From Gnetum montanum (taxonomy: Eukaryota; Streptophyta; Gnetopsida; Gnetales; Gnetaceae), in NCBI GenBank assembly GCA_015680685.1, contig MNCI01015561.1, positions 1,360,472 to 1,424,471 of the forward strand: a stretch of 64,000 nt of DNA. The letters are read 5' to 3'. Made by a program: the position numbers and the translations under genes. Position 1 is the stretch's first letter. Every line of letters begins with the position of its first letter. This document shows positions 11,198-22,682 of this stretch, piece by piece. Under the pieces are notes generated by a model. It was not told the DNA's origin and did no database searches. It saw only the letters and a program-made list of their open reading frames with translations.

Positions 11198-13160
11198 CTA
11201 TGATCACAACATGACCAAGTATTAGCATTTAATGTGTAACTTTATAACATTTGGGTACCTTATCTCTTAGATTCATTACACCTCACTAAGTTGTGATCAT
11301 GATGGATTAATCATTTTAATATTATCTTACTATTATTTTTCTTTAATATCTATCAAAGTTCATTATAAAGGTTTGACTCTTATAAATTATTGATTTTAAT
11401 GTTATTTTATTCATTAAACCTTGTGGGAGTTAGAAAATTTTTGAAAATATTTTCATTAGAAATCTAAGATTTGTGGCCCCATGATGTAGAGCTTACCTCT
11501 AGTAGTTATAGGAACAAAGAATGAGATGAATCAGACAAGTGATTGGAAAGTTATGGGCTCTAGAAGGTTCTAGCCTCTGAAAAATTACAAAAATTCCTCA
11601 TACATTTAAAGTAAAATGGCAAAGATTTTCAAAGTTTTGGATGGTATTTATAGAATTTTATAGCTACATCAATGAGATCCAGTATACAGGGTTGCATCAA
11701 AGTGAGGGGCTATGTTGATGGGATCCCATCAACATGGCCAAAGGACAATTTTTGTAATTTGAAAATTAGGCAAAAAACAAGGAGTTTTGACAAGAAATTG
11801 GGATCCATAGGGATCTAGAAAGGTCATAAACATGAAGAAATGCCTAAAGAGGACTAGATAGTTCACAAAAAAGGAATTTTCATTAGGAAAATTATTAGAG
11901 AAAATTAAAAAAAGGAATGAAAAACTGGACACAATCAATGTGGAGCATGAATGATTTGAATGCCTAAGGATAAGGAACTTAACTAGCCCAACCAAAAGGT
12001 ATGCAAGTGGATCCTTCCCATAGTAGGATCATTCCTTTAATACCCTTGCATGCCCTCAACCAAGGAGTCTATGGATCCCATGGGTGATTAATGGTTATGG
12101 AAAGTTAAGAACTAAATCTCGTAAGAATATATCTAAGACTTTCGACACATCAAACTAAGAAATTGAATAAAACATGAAAAATTAGCAATGAGGTGAGTTA
12201 TGGAAAGCATAGGTGGATGAGGTAGAGAGTCGAATGAAGTCCCTTGTCATGGTCATATGAAGTCCCTTGTGGATTTTGTGATTAATATGACCTGATAACA
12301 ACCATCCTTAGTCTAAATCAAAACCAACCATTTTTAGTGACTTCGCATCAACACTCTAAGACTAGTCCATCCTCTCAAGACACAAGAGCATTCCCACAGA
12401 TTAATCATCATTCCCAAAAGAGAAGAAAAAAGAAATAGGAAGTGAGTTGGGCCTTAGTTAGAGGAGACCTTCAGGCATGAGTAACATGTCTTTCTAGTCC
12501 CATAACCAGTGATTTTGGCCCATTATCTTGTCTAAGGGATGTGCTTTGAATTTTATATTTTTATGCTTTTGGATGGAAACTACACTATGCAAAGACTTAT
12601 AACTTCCTACAATTGGTTGACAGCAAAATGGTGAGAAATTCATGAAAACACTCATGCACCTTAGAAGGTAGGAAAGTATAGAGAGCATCAAATCCCCTTG
12701 AAGTCACACCCTTATCTATCCATTTAATCCTTACTAGGTCTAGAAACTACCAAGGTCACAATTTCATTATAAGTTTCATAAAAGAAGGAACCTCATATTT
12801 CCAAAACAAGGAATACCATAAAGTTTTGTGGATGGGTGGATGATGTGGAATCATTGCCTATTATCATGAAAAAGAAACCATGTCTTAGTTATGAATAATA
12901 AAATTCAAAGATAAAATTCAAGCATTCACATTTAAATAACATTATATTACAAACCACCATCAATTAACAACTACAGTTGCACTTTAGTCCTAGCAGTAAT
13001 AAAGAAAAAAAATTAGGAAAAACATTAGAAAAACTGAAACTAAATAAAGTAAAATATAGAAGAAATTGTAAAATATTTAAGAAAGGAAAAATGGACTAAT
13101 GAAAATGTAAAACAAAAAATGGTGTAAAATAAAAAAGTGTAAAAATTTAGGAGCCATTTT
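11198..13160 (-). other. A2 spacer between integrase and ORF3
   Basis: This 2-kb non-coding stretch is conserved in all family copies. In plus-sense order: ORF3 leader (11198-11470), PPT-like GGCCCCATGATG (11476-11488), U3-like module with TATA (11645-11740), CCTTCCCATAGTAGGATCATTCC (about 12015), GAGTAACATGTCTTTCTAG (12479-12497), CTAAGGGATGTGCTTTGAATTT (12534) and CCCCTTGAAGTCACACCCTT (about 12692). The small ORFs here do not recur in other copies and are not genes. Confidence 0.65.
11645..11740 (-). promoter_or_regulatory. A2 internal U3-like promoter module
   Basis: The minus strand reads TCTATAAATA at 11645-11654. Immediately upstream in element sense are short repeats (CATCAATGAGATCC, GTTGATGGGATCCCATCAAC) of the kind found upstream of the LTR TATA box (20282-20420). 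It sits about 450 bp upstream of the ORF3 ATG in the right orientation. Promoter activity is inferred from this resemblance. Confidence 0.5.
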
Positions 13161-14430
13161 AATGGATCAACATGGATGTCCATCTCCTCCAGAATTGAGT
13201 TGGAAGGAGGAGATCTAAAAAACTGAGCATTTGTGTTCATTTATTAAGGTGTTCTAATCATTGGCTCTTTTGACTCATAGAAAGGTTTGATTTGTTTCAT
13301 GTTGACCAGCAATTTCTTATTTGGGTTTTCAAGTTTGTATATCAACATGGCCCCAAAAGAAAAGGTTTCATAGATAACATAAGGCCCTTTCCACAATGTT
13401 TGGAACTTGGTTCTTTGTGGTACGTGTGTGAGGTTTCAATAGAGGACCCTATCTCCCAGTTGAAATTTAAATTTTCTTATTCTAAGGTCATGTCATTGCT
13501 TGTTGAATGCCTTGTGCAACTCATTTAATGATAGGGCTACCAATCAATTCTCATTTAGTAAGTTAAGGTTCATCAATCTTTCCTTCTTTTCTAGACTTAG
13601 GTCAAGGTCAAGGTCACAAGCTATTGATAGTATACAAAGCTCACCTTGAATTGGAAGTATTGGTAGTTTTCTATACACAAGCTCATAGGGAGAGTAGCCA
13701 ATAGGAAGTTTCCATGTGAAGAAGTATTTCCAAAGGACATCGTTGAGTTTTGTGCTCCAATACCTCCTATATTTACTAATAGTTTTTATTAGTATCTTTG
13801 TTATTTCCCTATCGGGGACCTCTACTTGACCATTAGCTTGGGGGTGATAGGGTGTTGTTAATTTATGTTCAACCCCCAAGCATTGCATATGCTTTTGAAA
13901 GGTAGTGCCTATAAAGTGAGGTCCATTATCAAAAATAAGTGCATTTGGTACACCAAACCTATTTATAACATTTTTTTGTACAAACCGTGCATTTGTAGAA
14001 GATGTGTAATCAATGATAGCTATAGCTTCTATTCATTTTGTATAATAGTTAACAGCGACTATGATGTATGCCTTTCCATTTGGCATGGGTGTAATGGGAT
14101 CCATGAAGTTAATGCCCCAAATGTCGAAGAGCTCTAGTGGCTAGATCCATTGCTGAGGTCCCTCCATGCAAGTATTCATTCCACCATCATGTTGGTAGCA
14201 TTCATAAGAGTGGAGAAATTGGTAAGCATCTTTGAAGAGTGTTGTCCAATAATACCCTACCATGAGGATCTTAATGATCATGTGTCTCCTAGCATAGTGG
14301 CCCCCACACGGATCCTTGTGAGCATCTTGGAGAATGCATAGTTGATCAACATCAAAAACACACCAATGAACTAAGCCATTAGTGCACACCTTGTAAAGGT
14401 TTCTATTGATCTCCATGAAGCATTTCACTT
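13161..14430 (-). pseudogene. A2 integrase
   Basis: The integrase inserts the cDNA. The N-terminal zinc domain (about 14150-14345) keeps AH..GGHYARR and a degraded CysxxCys (SYECYQ). The core begins at about 14120 with FDIWGINFM: the first catalytic Asp is Asn (codon at 14108-14110). The second Asp is kept in LIFDNGPHF (about 13930), and the Glu in NGQVEV (about 13820) after the TPYHPQANG signature. The block 13544-13888 is open, and the frame then shifts into a C-terminal region aligned with A5 25480-25764. The first-Asp change alone would abolish activity. Confidence 0.8.
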
Positions 14431-15294
14431 GGTAAAGAAACTATTATTTCTTTCTATGGTTCCATTCATGTGGCATCTCTTGAGTGAGAAGATAGATGAG
14501 AATGTGATCACACCAATTGGATTTAGTGGACAGTTGTTCAGTCATGGCCCTGGAAAAGAGAAGTTCATCAGGAAACTAATCTAACAGTGAGCTCTCCTCC
14601 TCTTTGTTATCCCATCATAATTGAGACAAGTGATCAAAAACCATGTTCTTGGTCCCCTTTTGATCTACCATCATAAGATCAAAATTTGACAAGATGACTA
14701 GTCACCATATGACATGCGGGCTAATCGTCGGTTTGTTCATGAGGAACTGAATTGCACTATGGTCTGTGTGCATGAAAATCTTGTATCCAAGCACATAGTG
14801 CCTAAATTTCTCCAAGCAAAACACCATCATAGATTCTTTCTTTGTTATGGTGTAATTCAACTGTGCATCCATAATTCTTTGGCTTGCATAATGGATATAA
14901 TAAGGACATTTTTATCTTTCAACTACATGAGCATGACTTCCAAGGCATAATTTGATGCATCCTTCATTATGCAGAAAGATCTAAACTAGTTAGGTGCTCA
15001 TAGAATTGGAATTTTCATGAGCTTTTTCTTGAGATGATGGAATGCATGCTAGTATTCCTTAGTCCAAACAGACGGAGCATTCTTCTTTGTCAACTCCACC
15101 AATGGTTTAGTGATCTTAGAGAATTTCTCAATGAATTGTTGGTAGTAGCTAGTGTGTCCAAGGAATGACCTCACATCTTTGACTATTTCTAACTGTCTAA
15201 TAATTTCTTGGATGATCATTATTCTTTTAGGGTTTACCTCGATCCCTTTTTCAAAAATTCTATGCCCCAAAATAATGCCTTCCTGGACCATCAA
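14431..15294 (-). pseudogene. A2 RNase H and RT connection
   Basis: The open block 15049-15294 covers the end of RT and the connection: ILGHRIFEKGIEVNPKR, then RSFLGHTSYYQQFIEKFSK, typical of Ty3/gypsy pol. Broken RNase H follows with KDASNYAL (about 14955), the first acidic residue of the active site. Several TAG/TAA codons stand at Gln/Trp positions and at least one frameshift follows. RNase H removes genomic RNA during cDNA synthesis. A5 26687-27124 shows the same domain open. Confidence 0.75.
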
Positions 15295-15860
15295 GTGGCT
15301 TTTCTACAAATTGAGACTAAGGTTTGTCTCTACACACCTTTTCAGCACTTGCTCAAGATAGTCTATGGCTTGCTCAAATGTAGCCCCATAGGTGGAGAAG
15401 TCATCCATGAAGACTTCTACCCTGCTGCCAATATATTGTTGGAAGATGCTTAGGACAAGGCTTTGAAATGTAGCAGGGGCATTGCATAGGCCAAATGACA
15501 TATTTCTATATGTAAAAGTCCCTTAGGGACTTTTGAATGTTATCTTGGCTTGATTCTCTGATGCAATATGAATTTGGTTATAACCACTATAACCATCTAG
15601 AAAGCTGTAGTAGCAATGCCTATAAATGGTGTCTAACACCTAGTCCACAAATGACAACAAAAAGTGATCTCTATAAGTTACCATATTCAACTACCTAAAA
15701 TCAATGCAAACCCTCCATTTTCCACCTTTCTTTAGCACTATCACAAGTGGACTAACCCACTCGCTATTCACAATGGGATAGATGAACCCCTCCATGATGA
15801 GTTGTTCAATATCCTCTTTCACGATCTACTTCAATTTACCGTTTAACTATCCCTGCAGCT
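15295..15860 (-). pseudogene. A2 reverse transcriptase
   Basis: The RT palm motifs can be read in order: NSEWVSPLVIV (about 15760), GGKWRVCIDFR (about 15710), SFLDGYSGYNQIHIA (first catalytic Asp, about 15590), MSFGLCNAPATFQ (about 15470) and VEVFMDDFSTYG (about 15400). The FMDD box is intact, unlike A4 and A5 where it is FMND. The SFLDGYSGY plus FMDDF.TYG pair is typical of the Athila/Tat branch rather than chromoviruses. In-frame stops sit at Gln and Trp codons, for example FR*LN and SP*GTF. Confidence 0.85.
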
Positions 15861-16975
15861 ACCTCTTTGGCTTAATGGAAGGATTTGTGTAAATGCAGTA
15901 TTGGCATATCCTAGGATCAATCCCAATGAGTTCCAGATAAGACCAAGCAAAGGCTATTGGCCATTTATTAACCACCTCCAACAACTTCTTTTTCTGCATA
16001 GGAGCAAGATTGGCATTGATGATAATTAACTTCCCATTATGCAAAAAGACATATTTCATTCCAGCCAATAAAGTTTTTAGCTCAAGGGTCTCATGTTTAA
16101 AGCTTTTAGGAATCTTCAAATCTTCCCAATTGGTTTCATCATGTTCATCATCAAAGAGTTGGCAATGAACTTGCTCCAATTCATCCATTCCTTCAACATA
16201 AACACTCATAAAGCATCTAGTTGGTTTCTTGCATATTGTTGAATTGTACTCTACATCAGTTGTTAGTCACTAGGTGCCCTTCTATTTTTGGATTGTTGTG
16301 TACATGCTCCTTTGAATTTCTATCACATTGGCATAGTGTTTGCATGCTATGATAGATGTGTTTTTTATGAATCATAATTTCTGCTTACAGTTGCACCCTG
16401 TGTCATTGTACGTGATGCATGGAACATGCTTCCTCTCTATCTTTCCAAATTTATTTTCCTTGAAAATTTCCAAGGAGAGGTCTCTAATTTCCAGTTGTGC
16501 ATTAATGATTCTTAACCAAGCCCTTCCCATGATGATTGGAAAGTTTCCCCTTGTAGTTATTAACACAAATAACAAAGAAGTCAATAGGATAGGATCATCC
16601 ATAGACAATGGTCATAGTATCCTCCATCAATTCTAATGGGATAATGATGGATTGATCTGCCAACTCAAGATGAATGTTGCTCTTCTTGAGTGGAGGCAGG
16701 TTCTAGGCTTTGTACATTTTATGGAAAATCAAATTCACACCAAAACCTAAGTCCAAAAGAGCCTTGCAAGGCTCATTCCTAGTGATTTGCAAGTAAATGA
16801 GGGAACTTCCAAGATTAGATCTTTTCTTGGGAAGGTGACTAGCCTTAATACAATCCATGATGGCATGGATCAACATCACAGTATACATGTTGGGAGGCAT
16901 TTGGTTTGAAGGGAACTCAAATGAGATTACAAAGGATGAGGGAGAAGTGGAGCCATTAGTCATAGATGTATGTTA
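15861..16975 (-). pseudogene. A2 protease and protease-RT linker
   Basis: The protease segment (16703-16963) holds KALLDLGFGVNLI, the retropepsin active site with Asp-Leu-Gly in place of the usual Asp-Ser/Thr-Gly; A4 has DLGSG at the same place, so DLG is the family form. A second protease segment (16372-16608) has FPIIMGRAWL, the flap-to-C-terminal region, then CITYNDTGCNCKQKL. The linker (15859-16209) contains MDELEQVHCQL, conserved with A5 and A4, and GIDPRICQ at its end before RT. The protease would process Gag-Pol. Confidence 0.75.
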
Positions 16976-19417
16976 AGGCTTAGAAGGACTACTTGTTCAA
17001 AAGAAAGGTCTTTTTCAGGTTTTGTTCTACAAACCACTTGGCTAAGGAGCTGGCTATAAGTTAACAATCCTCATGGCATTTTGTTGCTGTAGTTAAGCAG
17101 AATTTCACCTTGCATGAAAGAAGTTGGTGGTAGTTGAGTTGAGGGTGAAGATATAGGTGTAGAAGGATGAGGAGGGTAAAATGGAAATGGAGATTCCCCT
17201 ATTGGAGATTAGGCTCCATAGTATTTAGGAGGGTAGTAGTGGTGCTAGAATGATTCATGATTGGAAGTCACATGGAGAAATCTAGCTACTGGTAAGGGTA
17301 TTGATACCTTGGTGGTGGCATCCCCAACGACTGTGGATGCTGCCACTACTAGTACTACTCATGAAGTTATGGTGGAGCTCCACTTGGATAGTAAGCTTAC
17401 TATTGGTGGAACTGCCTATAGTTACCTTGAGGATAAGGTAACCTCCTAGGTTCTTACCTTCTTGCCAATCTAGGATTTAAAACATACATCCTAGACTCCT
17501 ACAAGTGTGACATAATGGAACAACATCCCTTTGGATGCTCATAGTGGTAGATGTCACATCCACCATCATCATCTATCTCAAACTCTAAAACCTCTTCTAT
17601 GGTAGTAGCTTTGCCTTTACCCCTCTAGTGAACACACTCAGCTTCTTCCATTCTCCTTTGGTCACAACAACTATCTTGCTCTTTGGACACTTAAGTAATT
17701 TTAGGAGTAGTTTGGAATTTTTCATCCAAAGAATCCCACATTTTATCTACCTTAGCTAATATTTTAGAAAAAAAAAATTGGACTATCAAGGTTTTTGTTT
17801 GCACCACTTCATCAAGTCATGCCTCCTCCTCATTATCACAAAATTGAACTTTCCTTTTTTAGATGGAAGGATCTTGGTTGAACTCCTTTGCACTTTTCAT
17901 TTTCTACAACTCACCTTCTTCTTTGGCCATCTACTCAATCAGCCTTTGGATCTAATGGGCTCTAATTTTTGAAAGTCTCCCTTATGCCTAAACCCTAAGA
18001 GTTCTCCTCATTTTTTTTCAAAGCCCATCTATGACATGATGGAGCTACTCCCTTTGAGAAAAGCCATGGATTAGGTACCTGTGCAATAGAAAATAATATC
18101 TACCCATGATTGCATCCAAGGATTCATGTGTTCCTTGTCTCCACTCTTGGATTTACTTTTTCAAATTGGACACTCGAGAGTATGTTTAATACTTATCATT
18201 GAAGAGCTCAAGCATTGTACTCCATTATCTTATTGATTTTGGTTTTAAGGACTGGTACCGACTTTTAGCCTCTTTAATGAGTATATTTGGGAATAGTTTT
18301 AGCTTTTTCCATTCATTCTCAACATTCTACAAGGCATAGGCATTATGAAAGGCTTGAAGATGGTTTTGTAGATTTGAGTTGTATCCCCTTTTGAACTTGG
18401 GGAGATTGTTCATATCCAACCTTTTAATTCTTCTATCTTTCACATGCCTTGTTGAAATTCTCACAACCTTTTCAATATTCAACATATCTCTAGTTGTAAG
18501 CAAAGGCTCATCATAGTCATAGCCTCTATGATGGCCATGATTCCTATGATGGCCTTTGTTGTTCCTTCTTTCATGGTGATGAACCTCCCTTGATTGCCCA
18601 TGCCCCTAGTGTTTACTAGTTCAATGGGTGCTACGATCATCTCTATCTCACTAGTCACCTCCATCACGGTCATTTCCTCTGTTGCTTCAGTTAAAACTAA
18701 AGAAGGAAGAAGATGAGGATGTTGAAGATGAAGAGGAAGGAGATCCCACACTAGCGTAGTGCCTACTACTACCTCTTCTTTGGTCACAACCACAATCATC
18801 ATGCTTATCATCATTACAATGCTTGTCCATGTTCCTACCTTGACTCCCATCTTTAAAGCCCCCATGGTCATGGAACCCATTCTTGCTCAAATTGGGATTG
18901 TTTATAGTGGACTACAATTTTTGGTTTAGACCCCCCTCATCAAAGACAAGGTGACAAGAGTTAGTGAATTAAGAACCCCTAGAGAAGGAATCCTCTCCTT
19001 CTTTTTGGCCTAGCAAGAACAAGGGATTATTGAACCATTTTACCTTCAATGCTTTGTAATGCATCTCCTATTGTTGATCTTTCTTACATTATGCCTTAGT
19101 GGGATGATAACCCTAATGGTTGTGGTCCTACACAACATATTCAACATTGAGCCTCTAGATGCCCAATCTCATGAGAGTTTGAAGTAGCATCACAGAAACT
19201 AATTGATCAGGTGGCAACACAATGTTGCCCTCCATGTCCATGCATCGTAGAAGTTCATCCTTATGTACAATGAAGGTCAAGTTTGGCACATACTCATTAG
19301 GATGAGTATATACCACTCTACATTGTTGGGGCACTAGTGGTTTTTATCCTTCACACCTTTGTTGATTGGATGTATGCATGAACGATGTAGAGAATTAGCC
19401 TTGTGAGAAGAAGATAT
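16976..19417 (-). pseudogene. gag: A2 gag, start codon lost
   Basis: The expected start is ATA at 19415-19417 (followed by SSSH), where A1, A3 and A4 have ATG: a single G to A change. A low-complexity region (about 18480-18890) has a long Ser run next to His/Asp/Arg/Gly-rich sequence. The zinc-knuckle variant GCDIYHYEHPKGCC lies at about 17505-17560 (Cys-x2-Tyr-x3-His-x4-Cys). The Met-rich open frame 18479-18880 is only an alternative reading of the low-complexity part. The central gag domain (about 18060-18430) is recognisable but interrupted. Confidence 0.75.
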
Positions 19418-19548
19418 TTTAGTTGAAATGAAAAATAGTGTGCTTTTACTATTATTATTATCATTACTGATTGCAACTTTAAGGCTCATTACAATGTCTT
19501 TGAATAATTTCACTAACTCCTAGATAGTGCACATAGCTAACTAAAGTC

Positions 19549-19564
19549 CTTGGCAATGGCACCA
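19549..19564 (-). other. A2 primer-binding site
   Basis: Plus-strand TTGGCAATGGCACCA matches tRNA-Asp GGCAACGGCGCCA with two C to T/G to A changes, one base from the LTR end at 19566. Confidence 0.8.
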
Positions 19565-19565
19565 A

Positions 19566-20428
19566 TGATGAGTAGCGAGTATACCCTATACCCAACTATA
19601 CAAATCACTAGCGTTCACTAAGCAATCCAATCAAATTCCGCAAACTTTAGCTCTCTAAGTACACTAGGTCTATGTAGTGAATATCAAGGACATGATCGTT
19701 GTCTTCTCAGTTTTACTTGTAAGGTGCCAATGTATGGTTAAGGGTAATTAAAGCATATGATTTTTATCATTTTATGGTTTATCATTTAAATAACCTAAGT
19801 GTTAGAAAATAAAGTTATTGAATGTTTAAGTAATCTAGTAACTAACTAATATCTTAATGAATCCTAACATGAGCATTTGTTCCCATTTATTGTATACATC
19901 TTGAACTACATTGCAACGTTATTGGGTTACCAAGCATTAAGCACTATTAAGATTACCAAATGTTAACGTATGCTTGAAATGGTCATACTTATGTGTATTA
20001 ATTAATCAATTTGATGCATTAAAATAACTTTTTCAAATACTAAATGCATTTAAAGTAAACATTAAACTAGTTCCAAACGTTGCAACATTTGTAAAGAAAG
20101 CACATCATTATTTCCAATCATACCAAGGTGCTCAGGTACATTAGTGTTTGAATAAATATCCATACACTTCTCACTTCTACTGTGAGTACTTAGAAAATAT
20201 TTTAACTATAAAATGAACAAAATGCAAGAGCTTTGCAAAGATACTAACTATGGGATGTCATAAATGTGGCTAGTGATCGTGTATTTATAGGTAAAGACAA
20301 ACACTACATCGACGGCATCATGTTAACACATTAGACTATGCATCGATGTAACCACGTCAATGGGGTCGTCTCGACTAGATTGTGTTGACAACATGCCATC
20401 AATGCAACCCAAGGAAGATGCTTCATCA
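19566..20428 (-). repeat. A2 5' LTR
   Basis: This complete LTR (TGATGAGTAG..CTTCATCA) is 863 bp. The TATA box (minus CCTATAAATA) is at 20282-20291. U3 repeats of CATCGA/GTCAAT type lie at 20305-20405. Minus-strand AATAAA signals lie in the R/U5 part. Confidence 0.9.
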
Positions 20429-20439
20429 ATATACTTAAT

Positions 20440-20909
20440 CATAAATATGTAAATACAACCACTTCGAGCATAATGTATTGCACTTGGTAATCCTAATACT
20501 AGCCATTTAGTACACCCAATAATAGTTACTTGGTAACCTAGTACCATTGATACTAGTTCAAGATATGTACGGTAAGTGAGAATGGTTACTTTATGTTAGG
20601 ATAGTTAGTTACTAGATTAGCTAAGTAATTAAATAATTAAATGTGAAAACTTCATTTACTCATATAGCCATTAGGATAGAAAATATCTTAAAATACAAAT
20701 AAAAATAAACATCATAAACCTTAACCCACATTTAACTATAAGTACTGATAACACAAGTGTGAGTTAGGAAGACAATGATCATACAACCCTTGCTTCACAA
20801 TTTAAGACTATGGGTAAACTTACGAACTAAGTCCATAGAATTTGACTCGATTGCTAGTAAATGCTTGTGATTTGTATGTTTGGGCATAGGAGACATACAC
20901 TACTTATCA
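20440..20909 (+). repeat. Inverted half-LTR (E)
   Basis: The reverse complement aligns with the R/U5 half of the A2/A5 LTRs: ACTTCGAGCATAAT, GGTAATCC, TTTGGGCATAGG and the terminus TACTTATCA. It lies in the opposite orientation to every other family LTR here, starts within 12 bp of the A2 LTR end, and has no PBS beyond its terminus at 20909. U3 is absent. Confidence 0.75.
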
Positions 20910-22682
20910 CTAAAAAATTAATTGAAGATTAGTTAGCTCAACAAAATATGAAACTTTAGAATATTCTCCAAATTGAGTATCAAAATCTAGATTTCACTTA
21001 TAAATTATCAACACTACATGCTTATGTCTAAAAGACCTTGTATTTAGCACACACAACACAATCGAAGCATTGCTTAGCTCAACAAGGAAAAGAAAAAAAT
21101 AATAACAATCAAAATAATTTCTGGCACAAATGACTTGAATATCATGCTTTTACGTTATATCATTTAACTACAAATTGATAATTTAATTAGGATGAAAATA
21201 ATGAAAAATTTTAATAAACACATATCTTGATGTAAGATTAGCTACAAGTGACTCTATATGTCATCAACAAGAACAAATTTAGGTGTCTTAATTATATCAA
21301 CATCACTAGAATAAGGAATCGCAAATTTTTACACACTGACTTGTAAATCTGTATTCTTAGAATTAATAGAAATTTCTAGATTAATAGAAGAAGTAGAAAT
21401 TTTGGCATCGATTAAAGAAGTTGGAGGTAATTTTGGAGATCAAATCTACTAGAGAAAAATCAAAGAAAGAAAAATTAGATCCACTGGGGAAATATTAGAT
21501 CCACCTCTTTAAAAAAGAAAAAAACTATAATTACATCCTAACACATTTAGCCGGCTTGGTATTTGAAAGAACTTGAGAATAATAGAATGACTCAAAATAA
21601 TAGCCTCTTGTTGGAAAATCATTATTAAATAATGAGCTAACCACTTGAGCCACTTCTCATTAATGAAGAATGTTAGACCTTAAAAACGTATTAATAATGA
21701 TCAAAAAAATTTAAAGTACATTACAAACTTGACACTAACTAGACATCATAACAAAATATGGAAAGAGAAATCTTTTTAATTTTAGGACTATCTCCTTAGG
21801 TGTAGAACGATTTAAATTTAAAAAAATAAGAGAAAATAATTATTACTAGAAAGGAAGATCCCAGTCTTAACAAAATTTTCAACACTTTTCAACATCTATA
21901 TTTGCACTTAAGATAGCAAAAGGATTTGAGATGGAGAGTTGTCGCTTAATTCCAATATATGTATCAAAGCAAGAAAGTGGTACCACTTGTGGAAGATCTT
22001 CAGCTCATCACTAGTTATTGATCTTATGTCAAAAATATTTACCATCAACTATAACATTCTTGTTGATACTACTTTTAATCTTTAGTTAATAGTATTTTTA
22101 TTAGACAAGAAAAATTTGCCTTATAAGCTATCTATATGGGCTACTTGATACCTTTTCTAGTAGTAGTAAAAATATACATAGGAGCTTTTATCTTCTTGGG
22201 ATTCTTTATGTCCTTTGATCATTCTTTCATTAACATTAACTTAATTTTTCATATCTTCAACTTCAACACATTTTTTCTTTTCTTCAAGAATCTTTTTTAT
22301 TGAGCAAAAAAACACAAGCATTAAACAAATTTCCTTTACAATGAAAAAAGTTATAAGAATTAGGAAGATTATAATATGCAATTGGTTGATTATAAGTCTT
22401 TCCTCCAACTTGTAATACCAATTCCTTTTTATGATTAAGAATATTAATTTCAGTAGAAAATGTATATGAAAAGTACAAGTTATAGAAATAAACTCTATAT
22501 GCTTAATGGAACCAAGAAGACTAACAATTTGATGCTCAACTTTCTAAAAAATCAATGAAAAGTTATATAACATAACAAAATATAGAACTTTAGCACATGC
22601 TTCATATCAAACATCAAATTTTGAAGCTTACTTATAAATGGTCAACACTAATCCTTATGTATAAAAGACACTATATCTAGGG
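20910..22682 (-). mobile_element. F1: unclassified retroelement fragment
   Basis: About 21680-22390 aligns loosely with 63310-64000 (shared blocks such as TTAACATTAACTT and the AACACATT..TTTCTTC stretch), so F is a dispersed repeat. It does not match the Athila-like family. A zinc-knuckle-like piece lies at 22284-22478. Imperfect 105-bp direct repeats bracket it (20940-21047 and 22575-22680). About 21060-21680 has nothing recognisable. Confidence 0.5.
22284..22478 (-). pseudogene. F1 zinc-knuckle-like fragment
   Basis: The frame contains YNQPIAYYNLPNS followed by FFHCKGNLFNAC. The phrase QP..Y..LP then a Cys-rich knuckle recalls the CCHC segment of plant LINE ORF1 proteins, or of a gag protein. 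The partner copy at the right edge (about 63935-64000) reads FHHYGGHHLFNVYP, where Cys codons appear changed to Tyr. Such domains bind RNA. Family assignment is weak, as no RT or endonuclease is seen near either copy. Confidence 0.35.

Larger units (their letters stand above)
7776..20428 (-). mobile_element. A2: Athila-like LTR retrotransposon with ORF3
   Basis: This is the most complete gene set of the window: 5' LTR 19566-20428, PBS, gag, protease, linker, RT, RNase H, integrase, 2-kb spacer with a U3-like internal module, ORF3, PPT and a 3' LTR cut to about 500 bp. Every gene has stops or frameshifts. The 3' LTR has lost its R/U5 half where A1 begins, so no target duplication can be checked. 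RT keeps FMDD, while the first integrase Asp is Asn. Confidence 0.9.

Noticed and set aside
18479-18880. Met-rich 133-codon frame as a novel protein
   Set aside because: It is an alternative frame of the Ser/His/Asp-rich part of A2 gag; the same shadow appears in A3 (41124-41480) and A4 (56135-56458).
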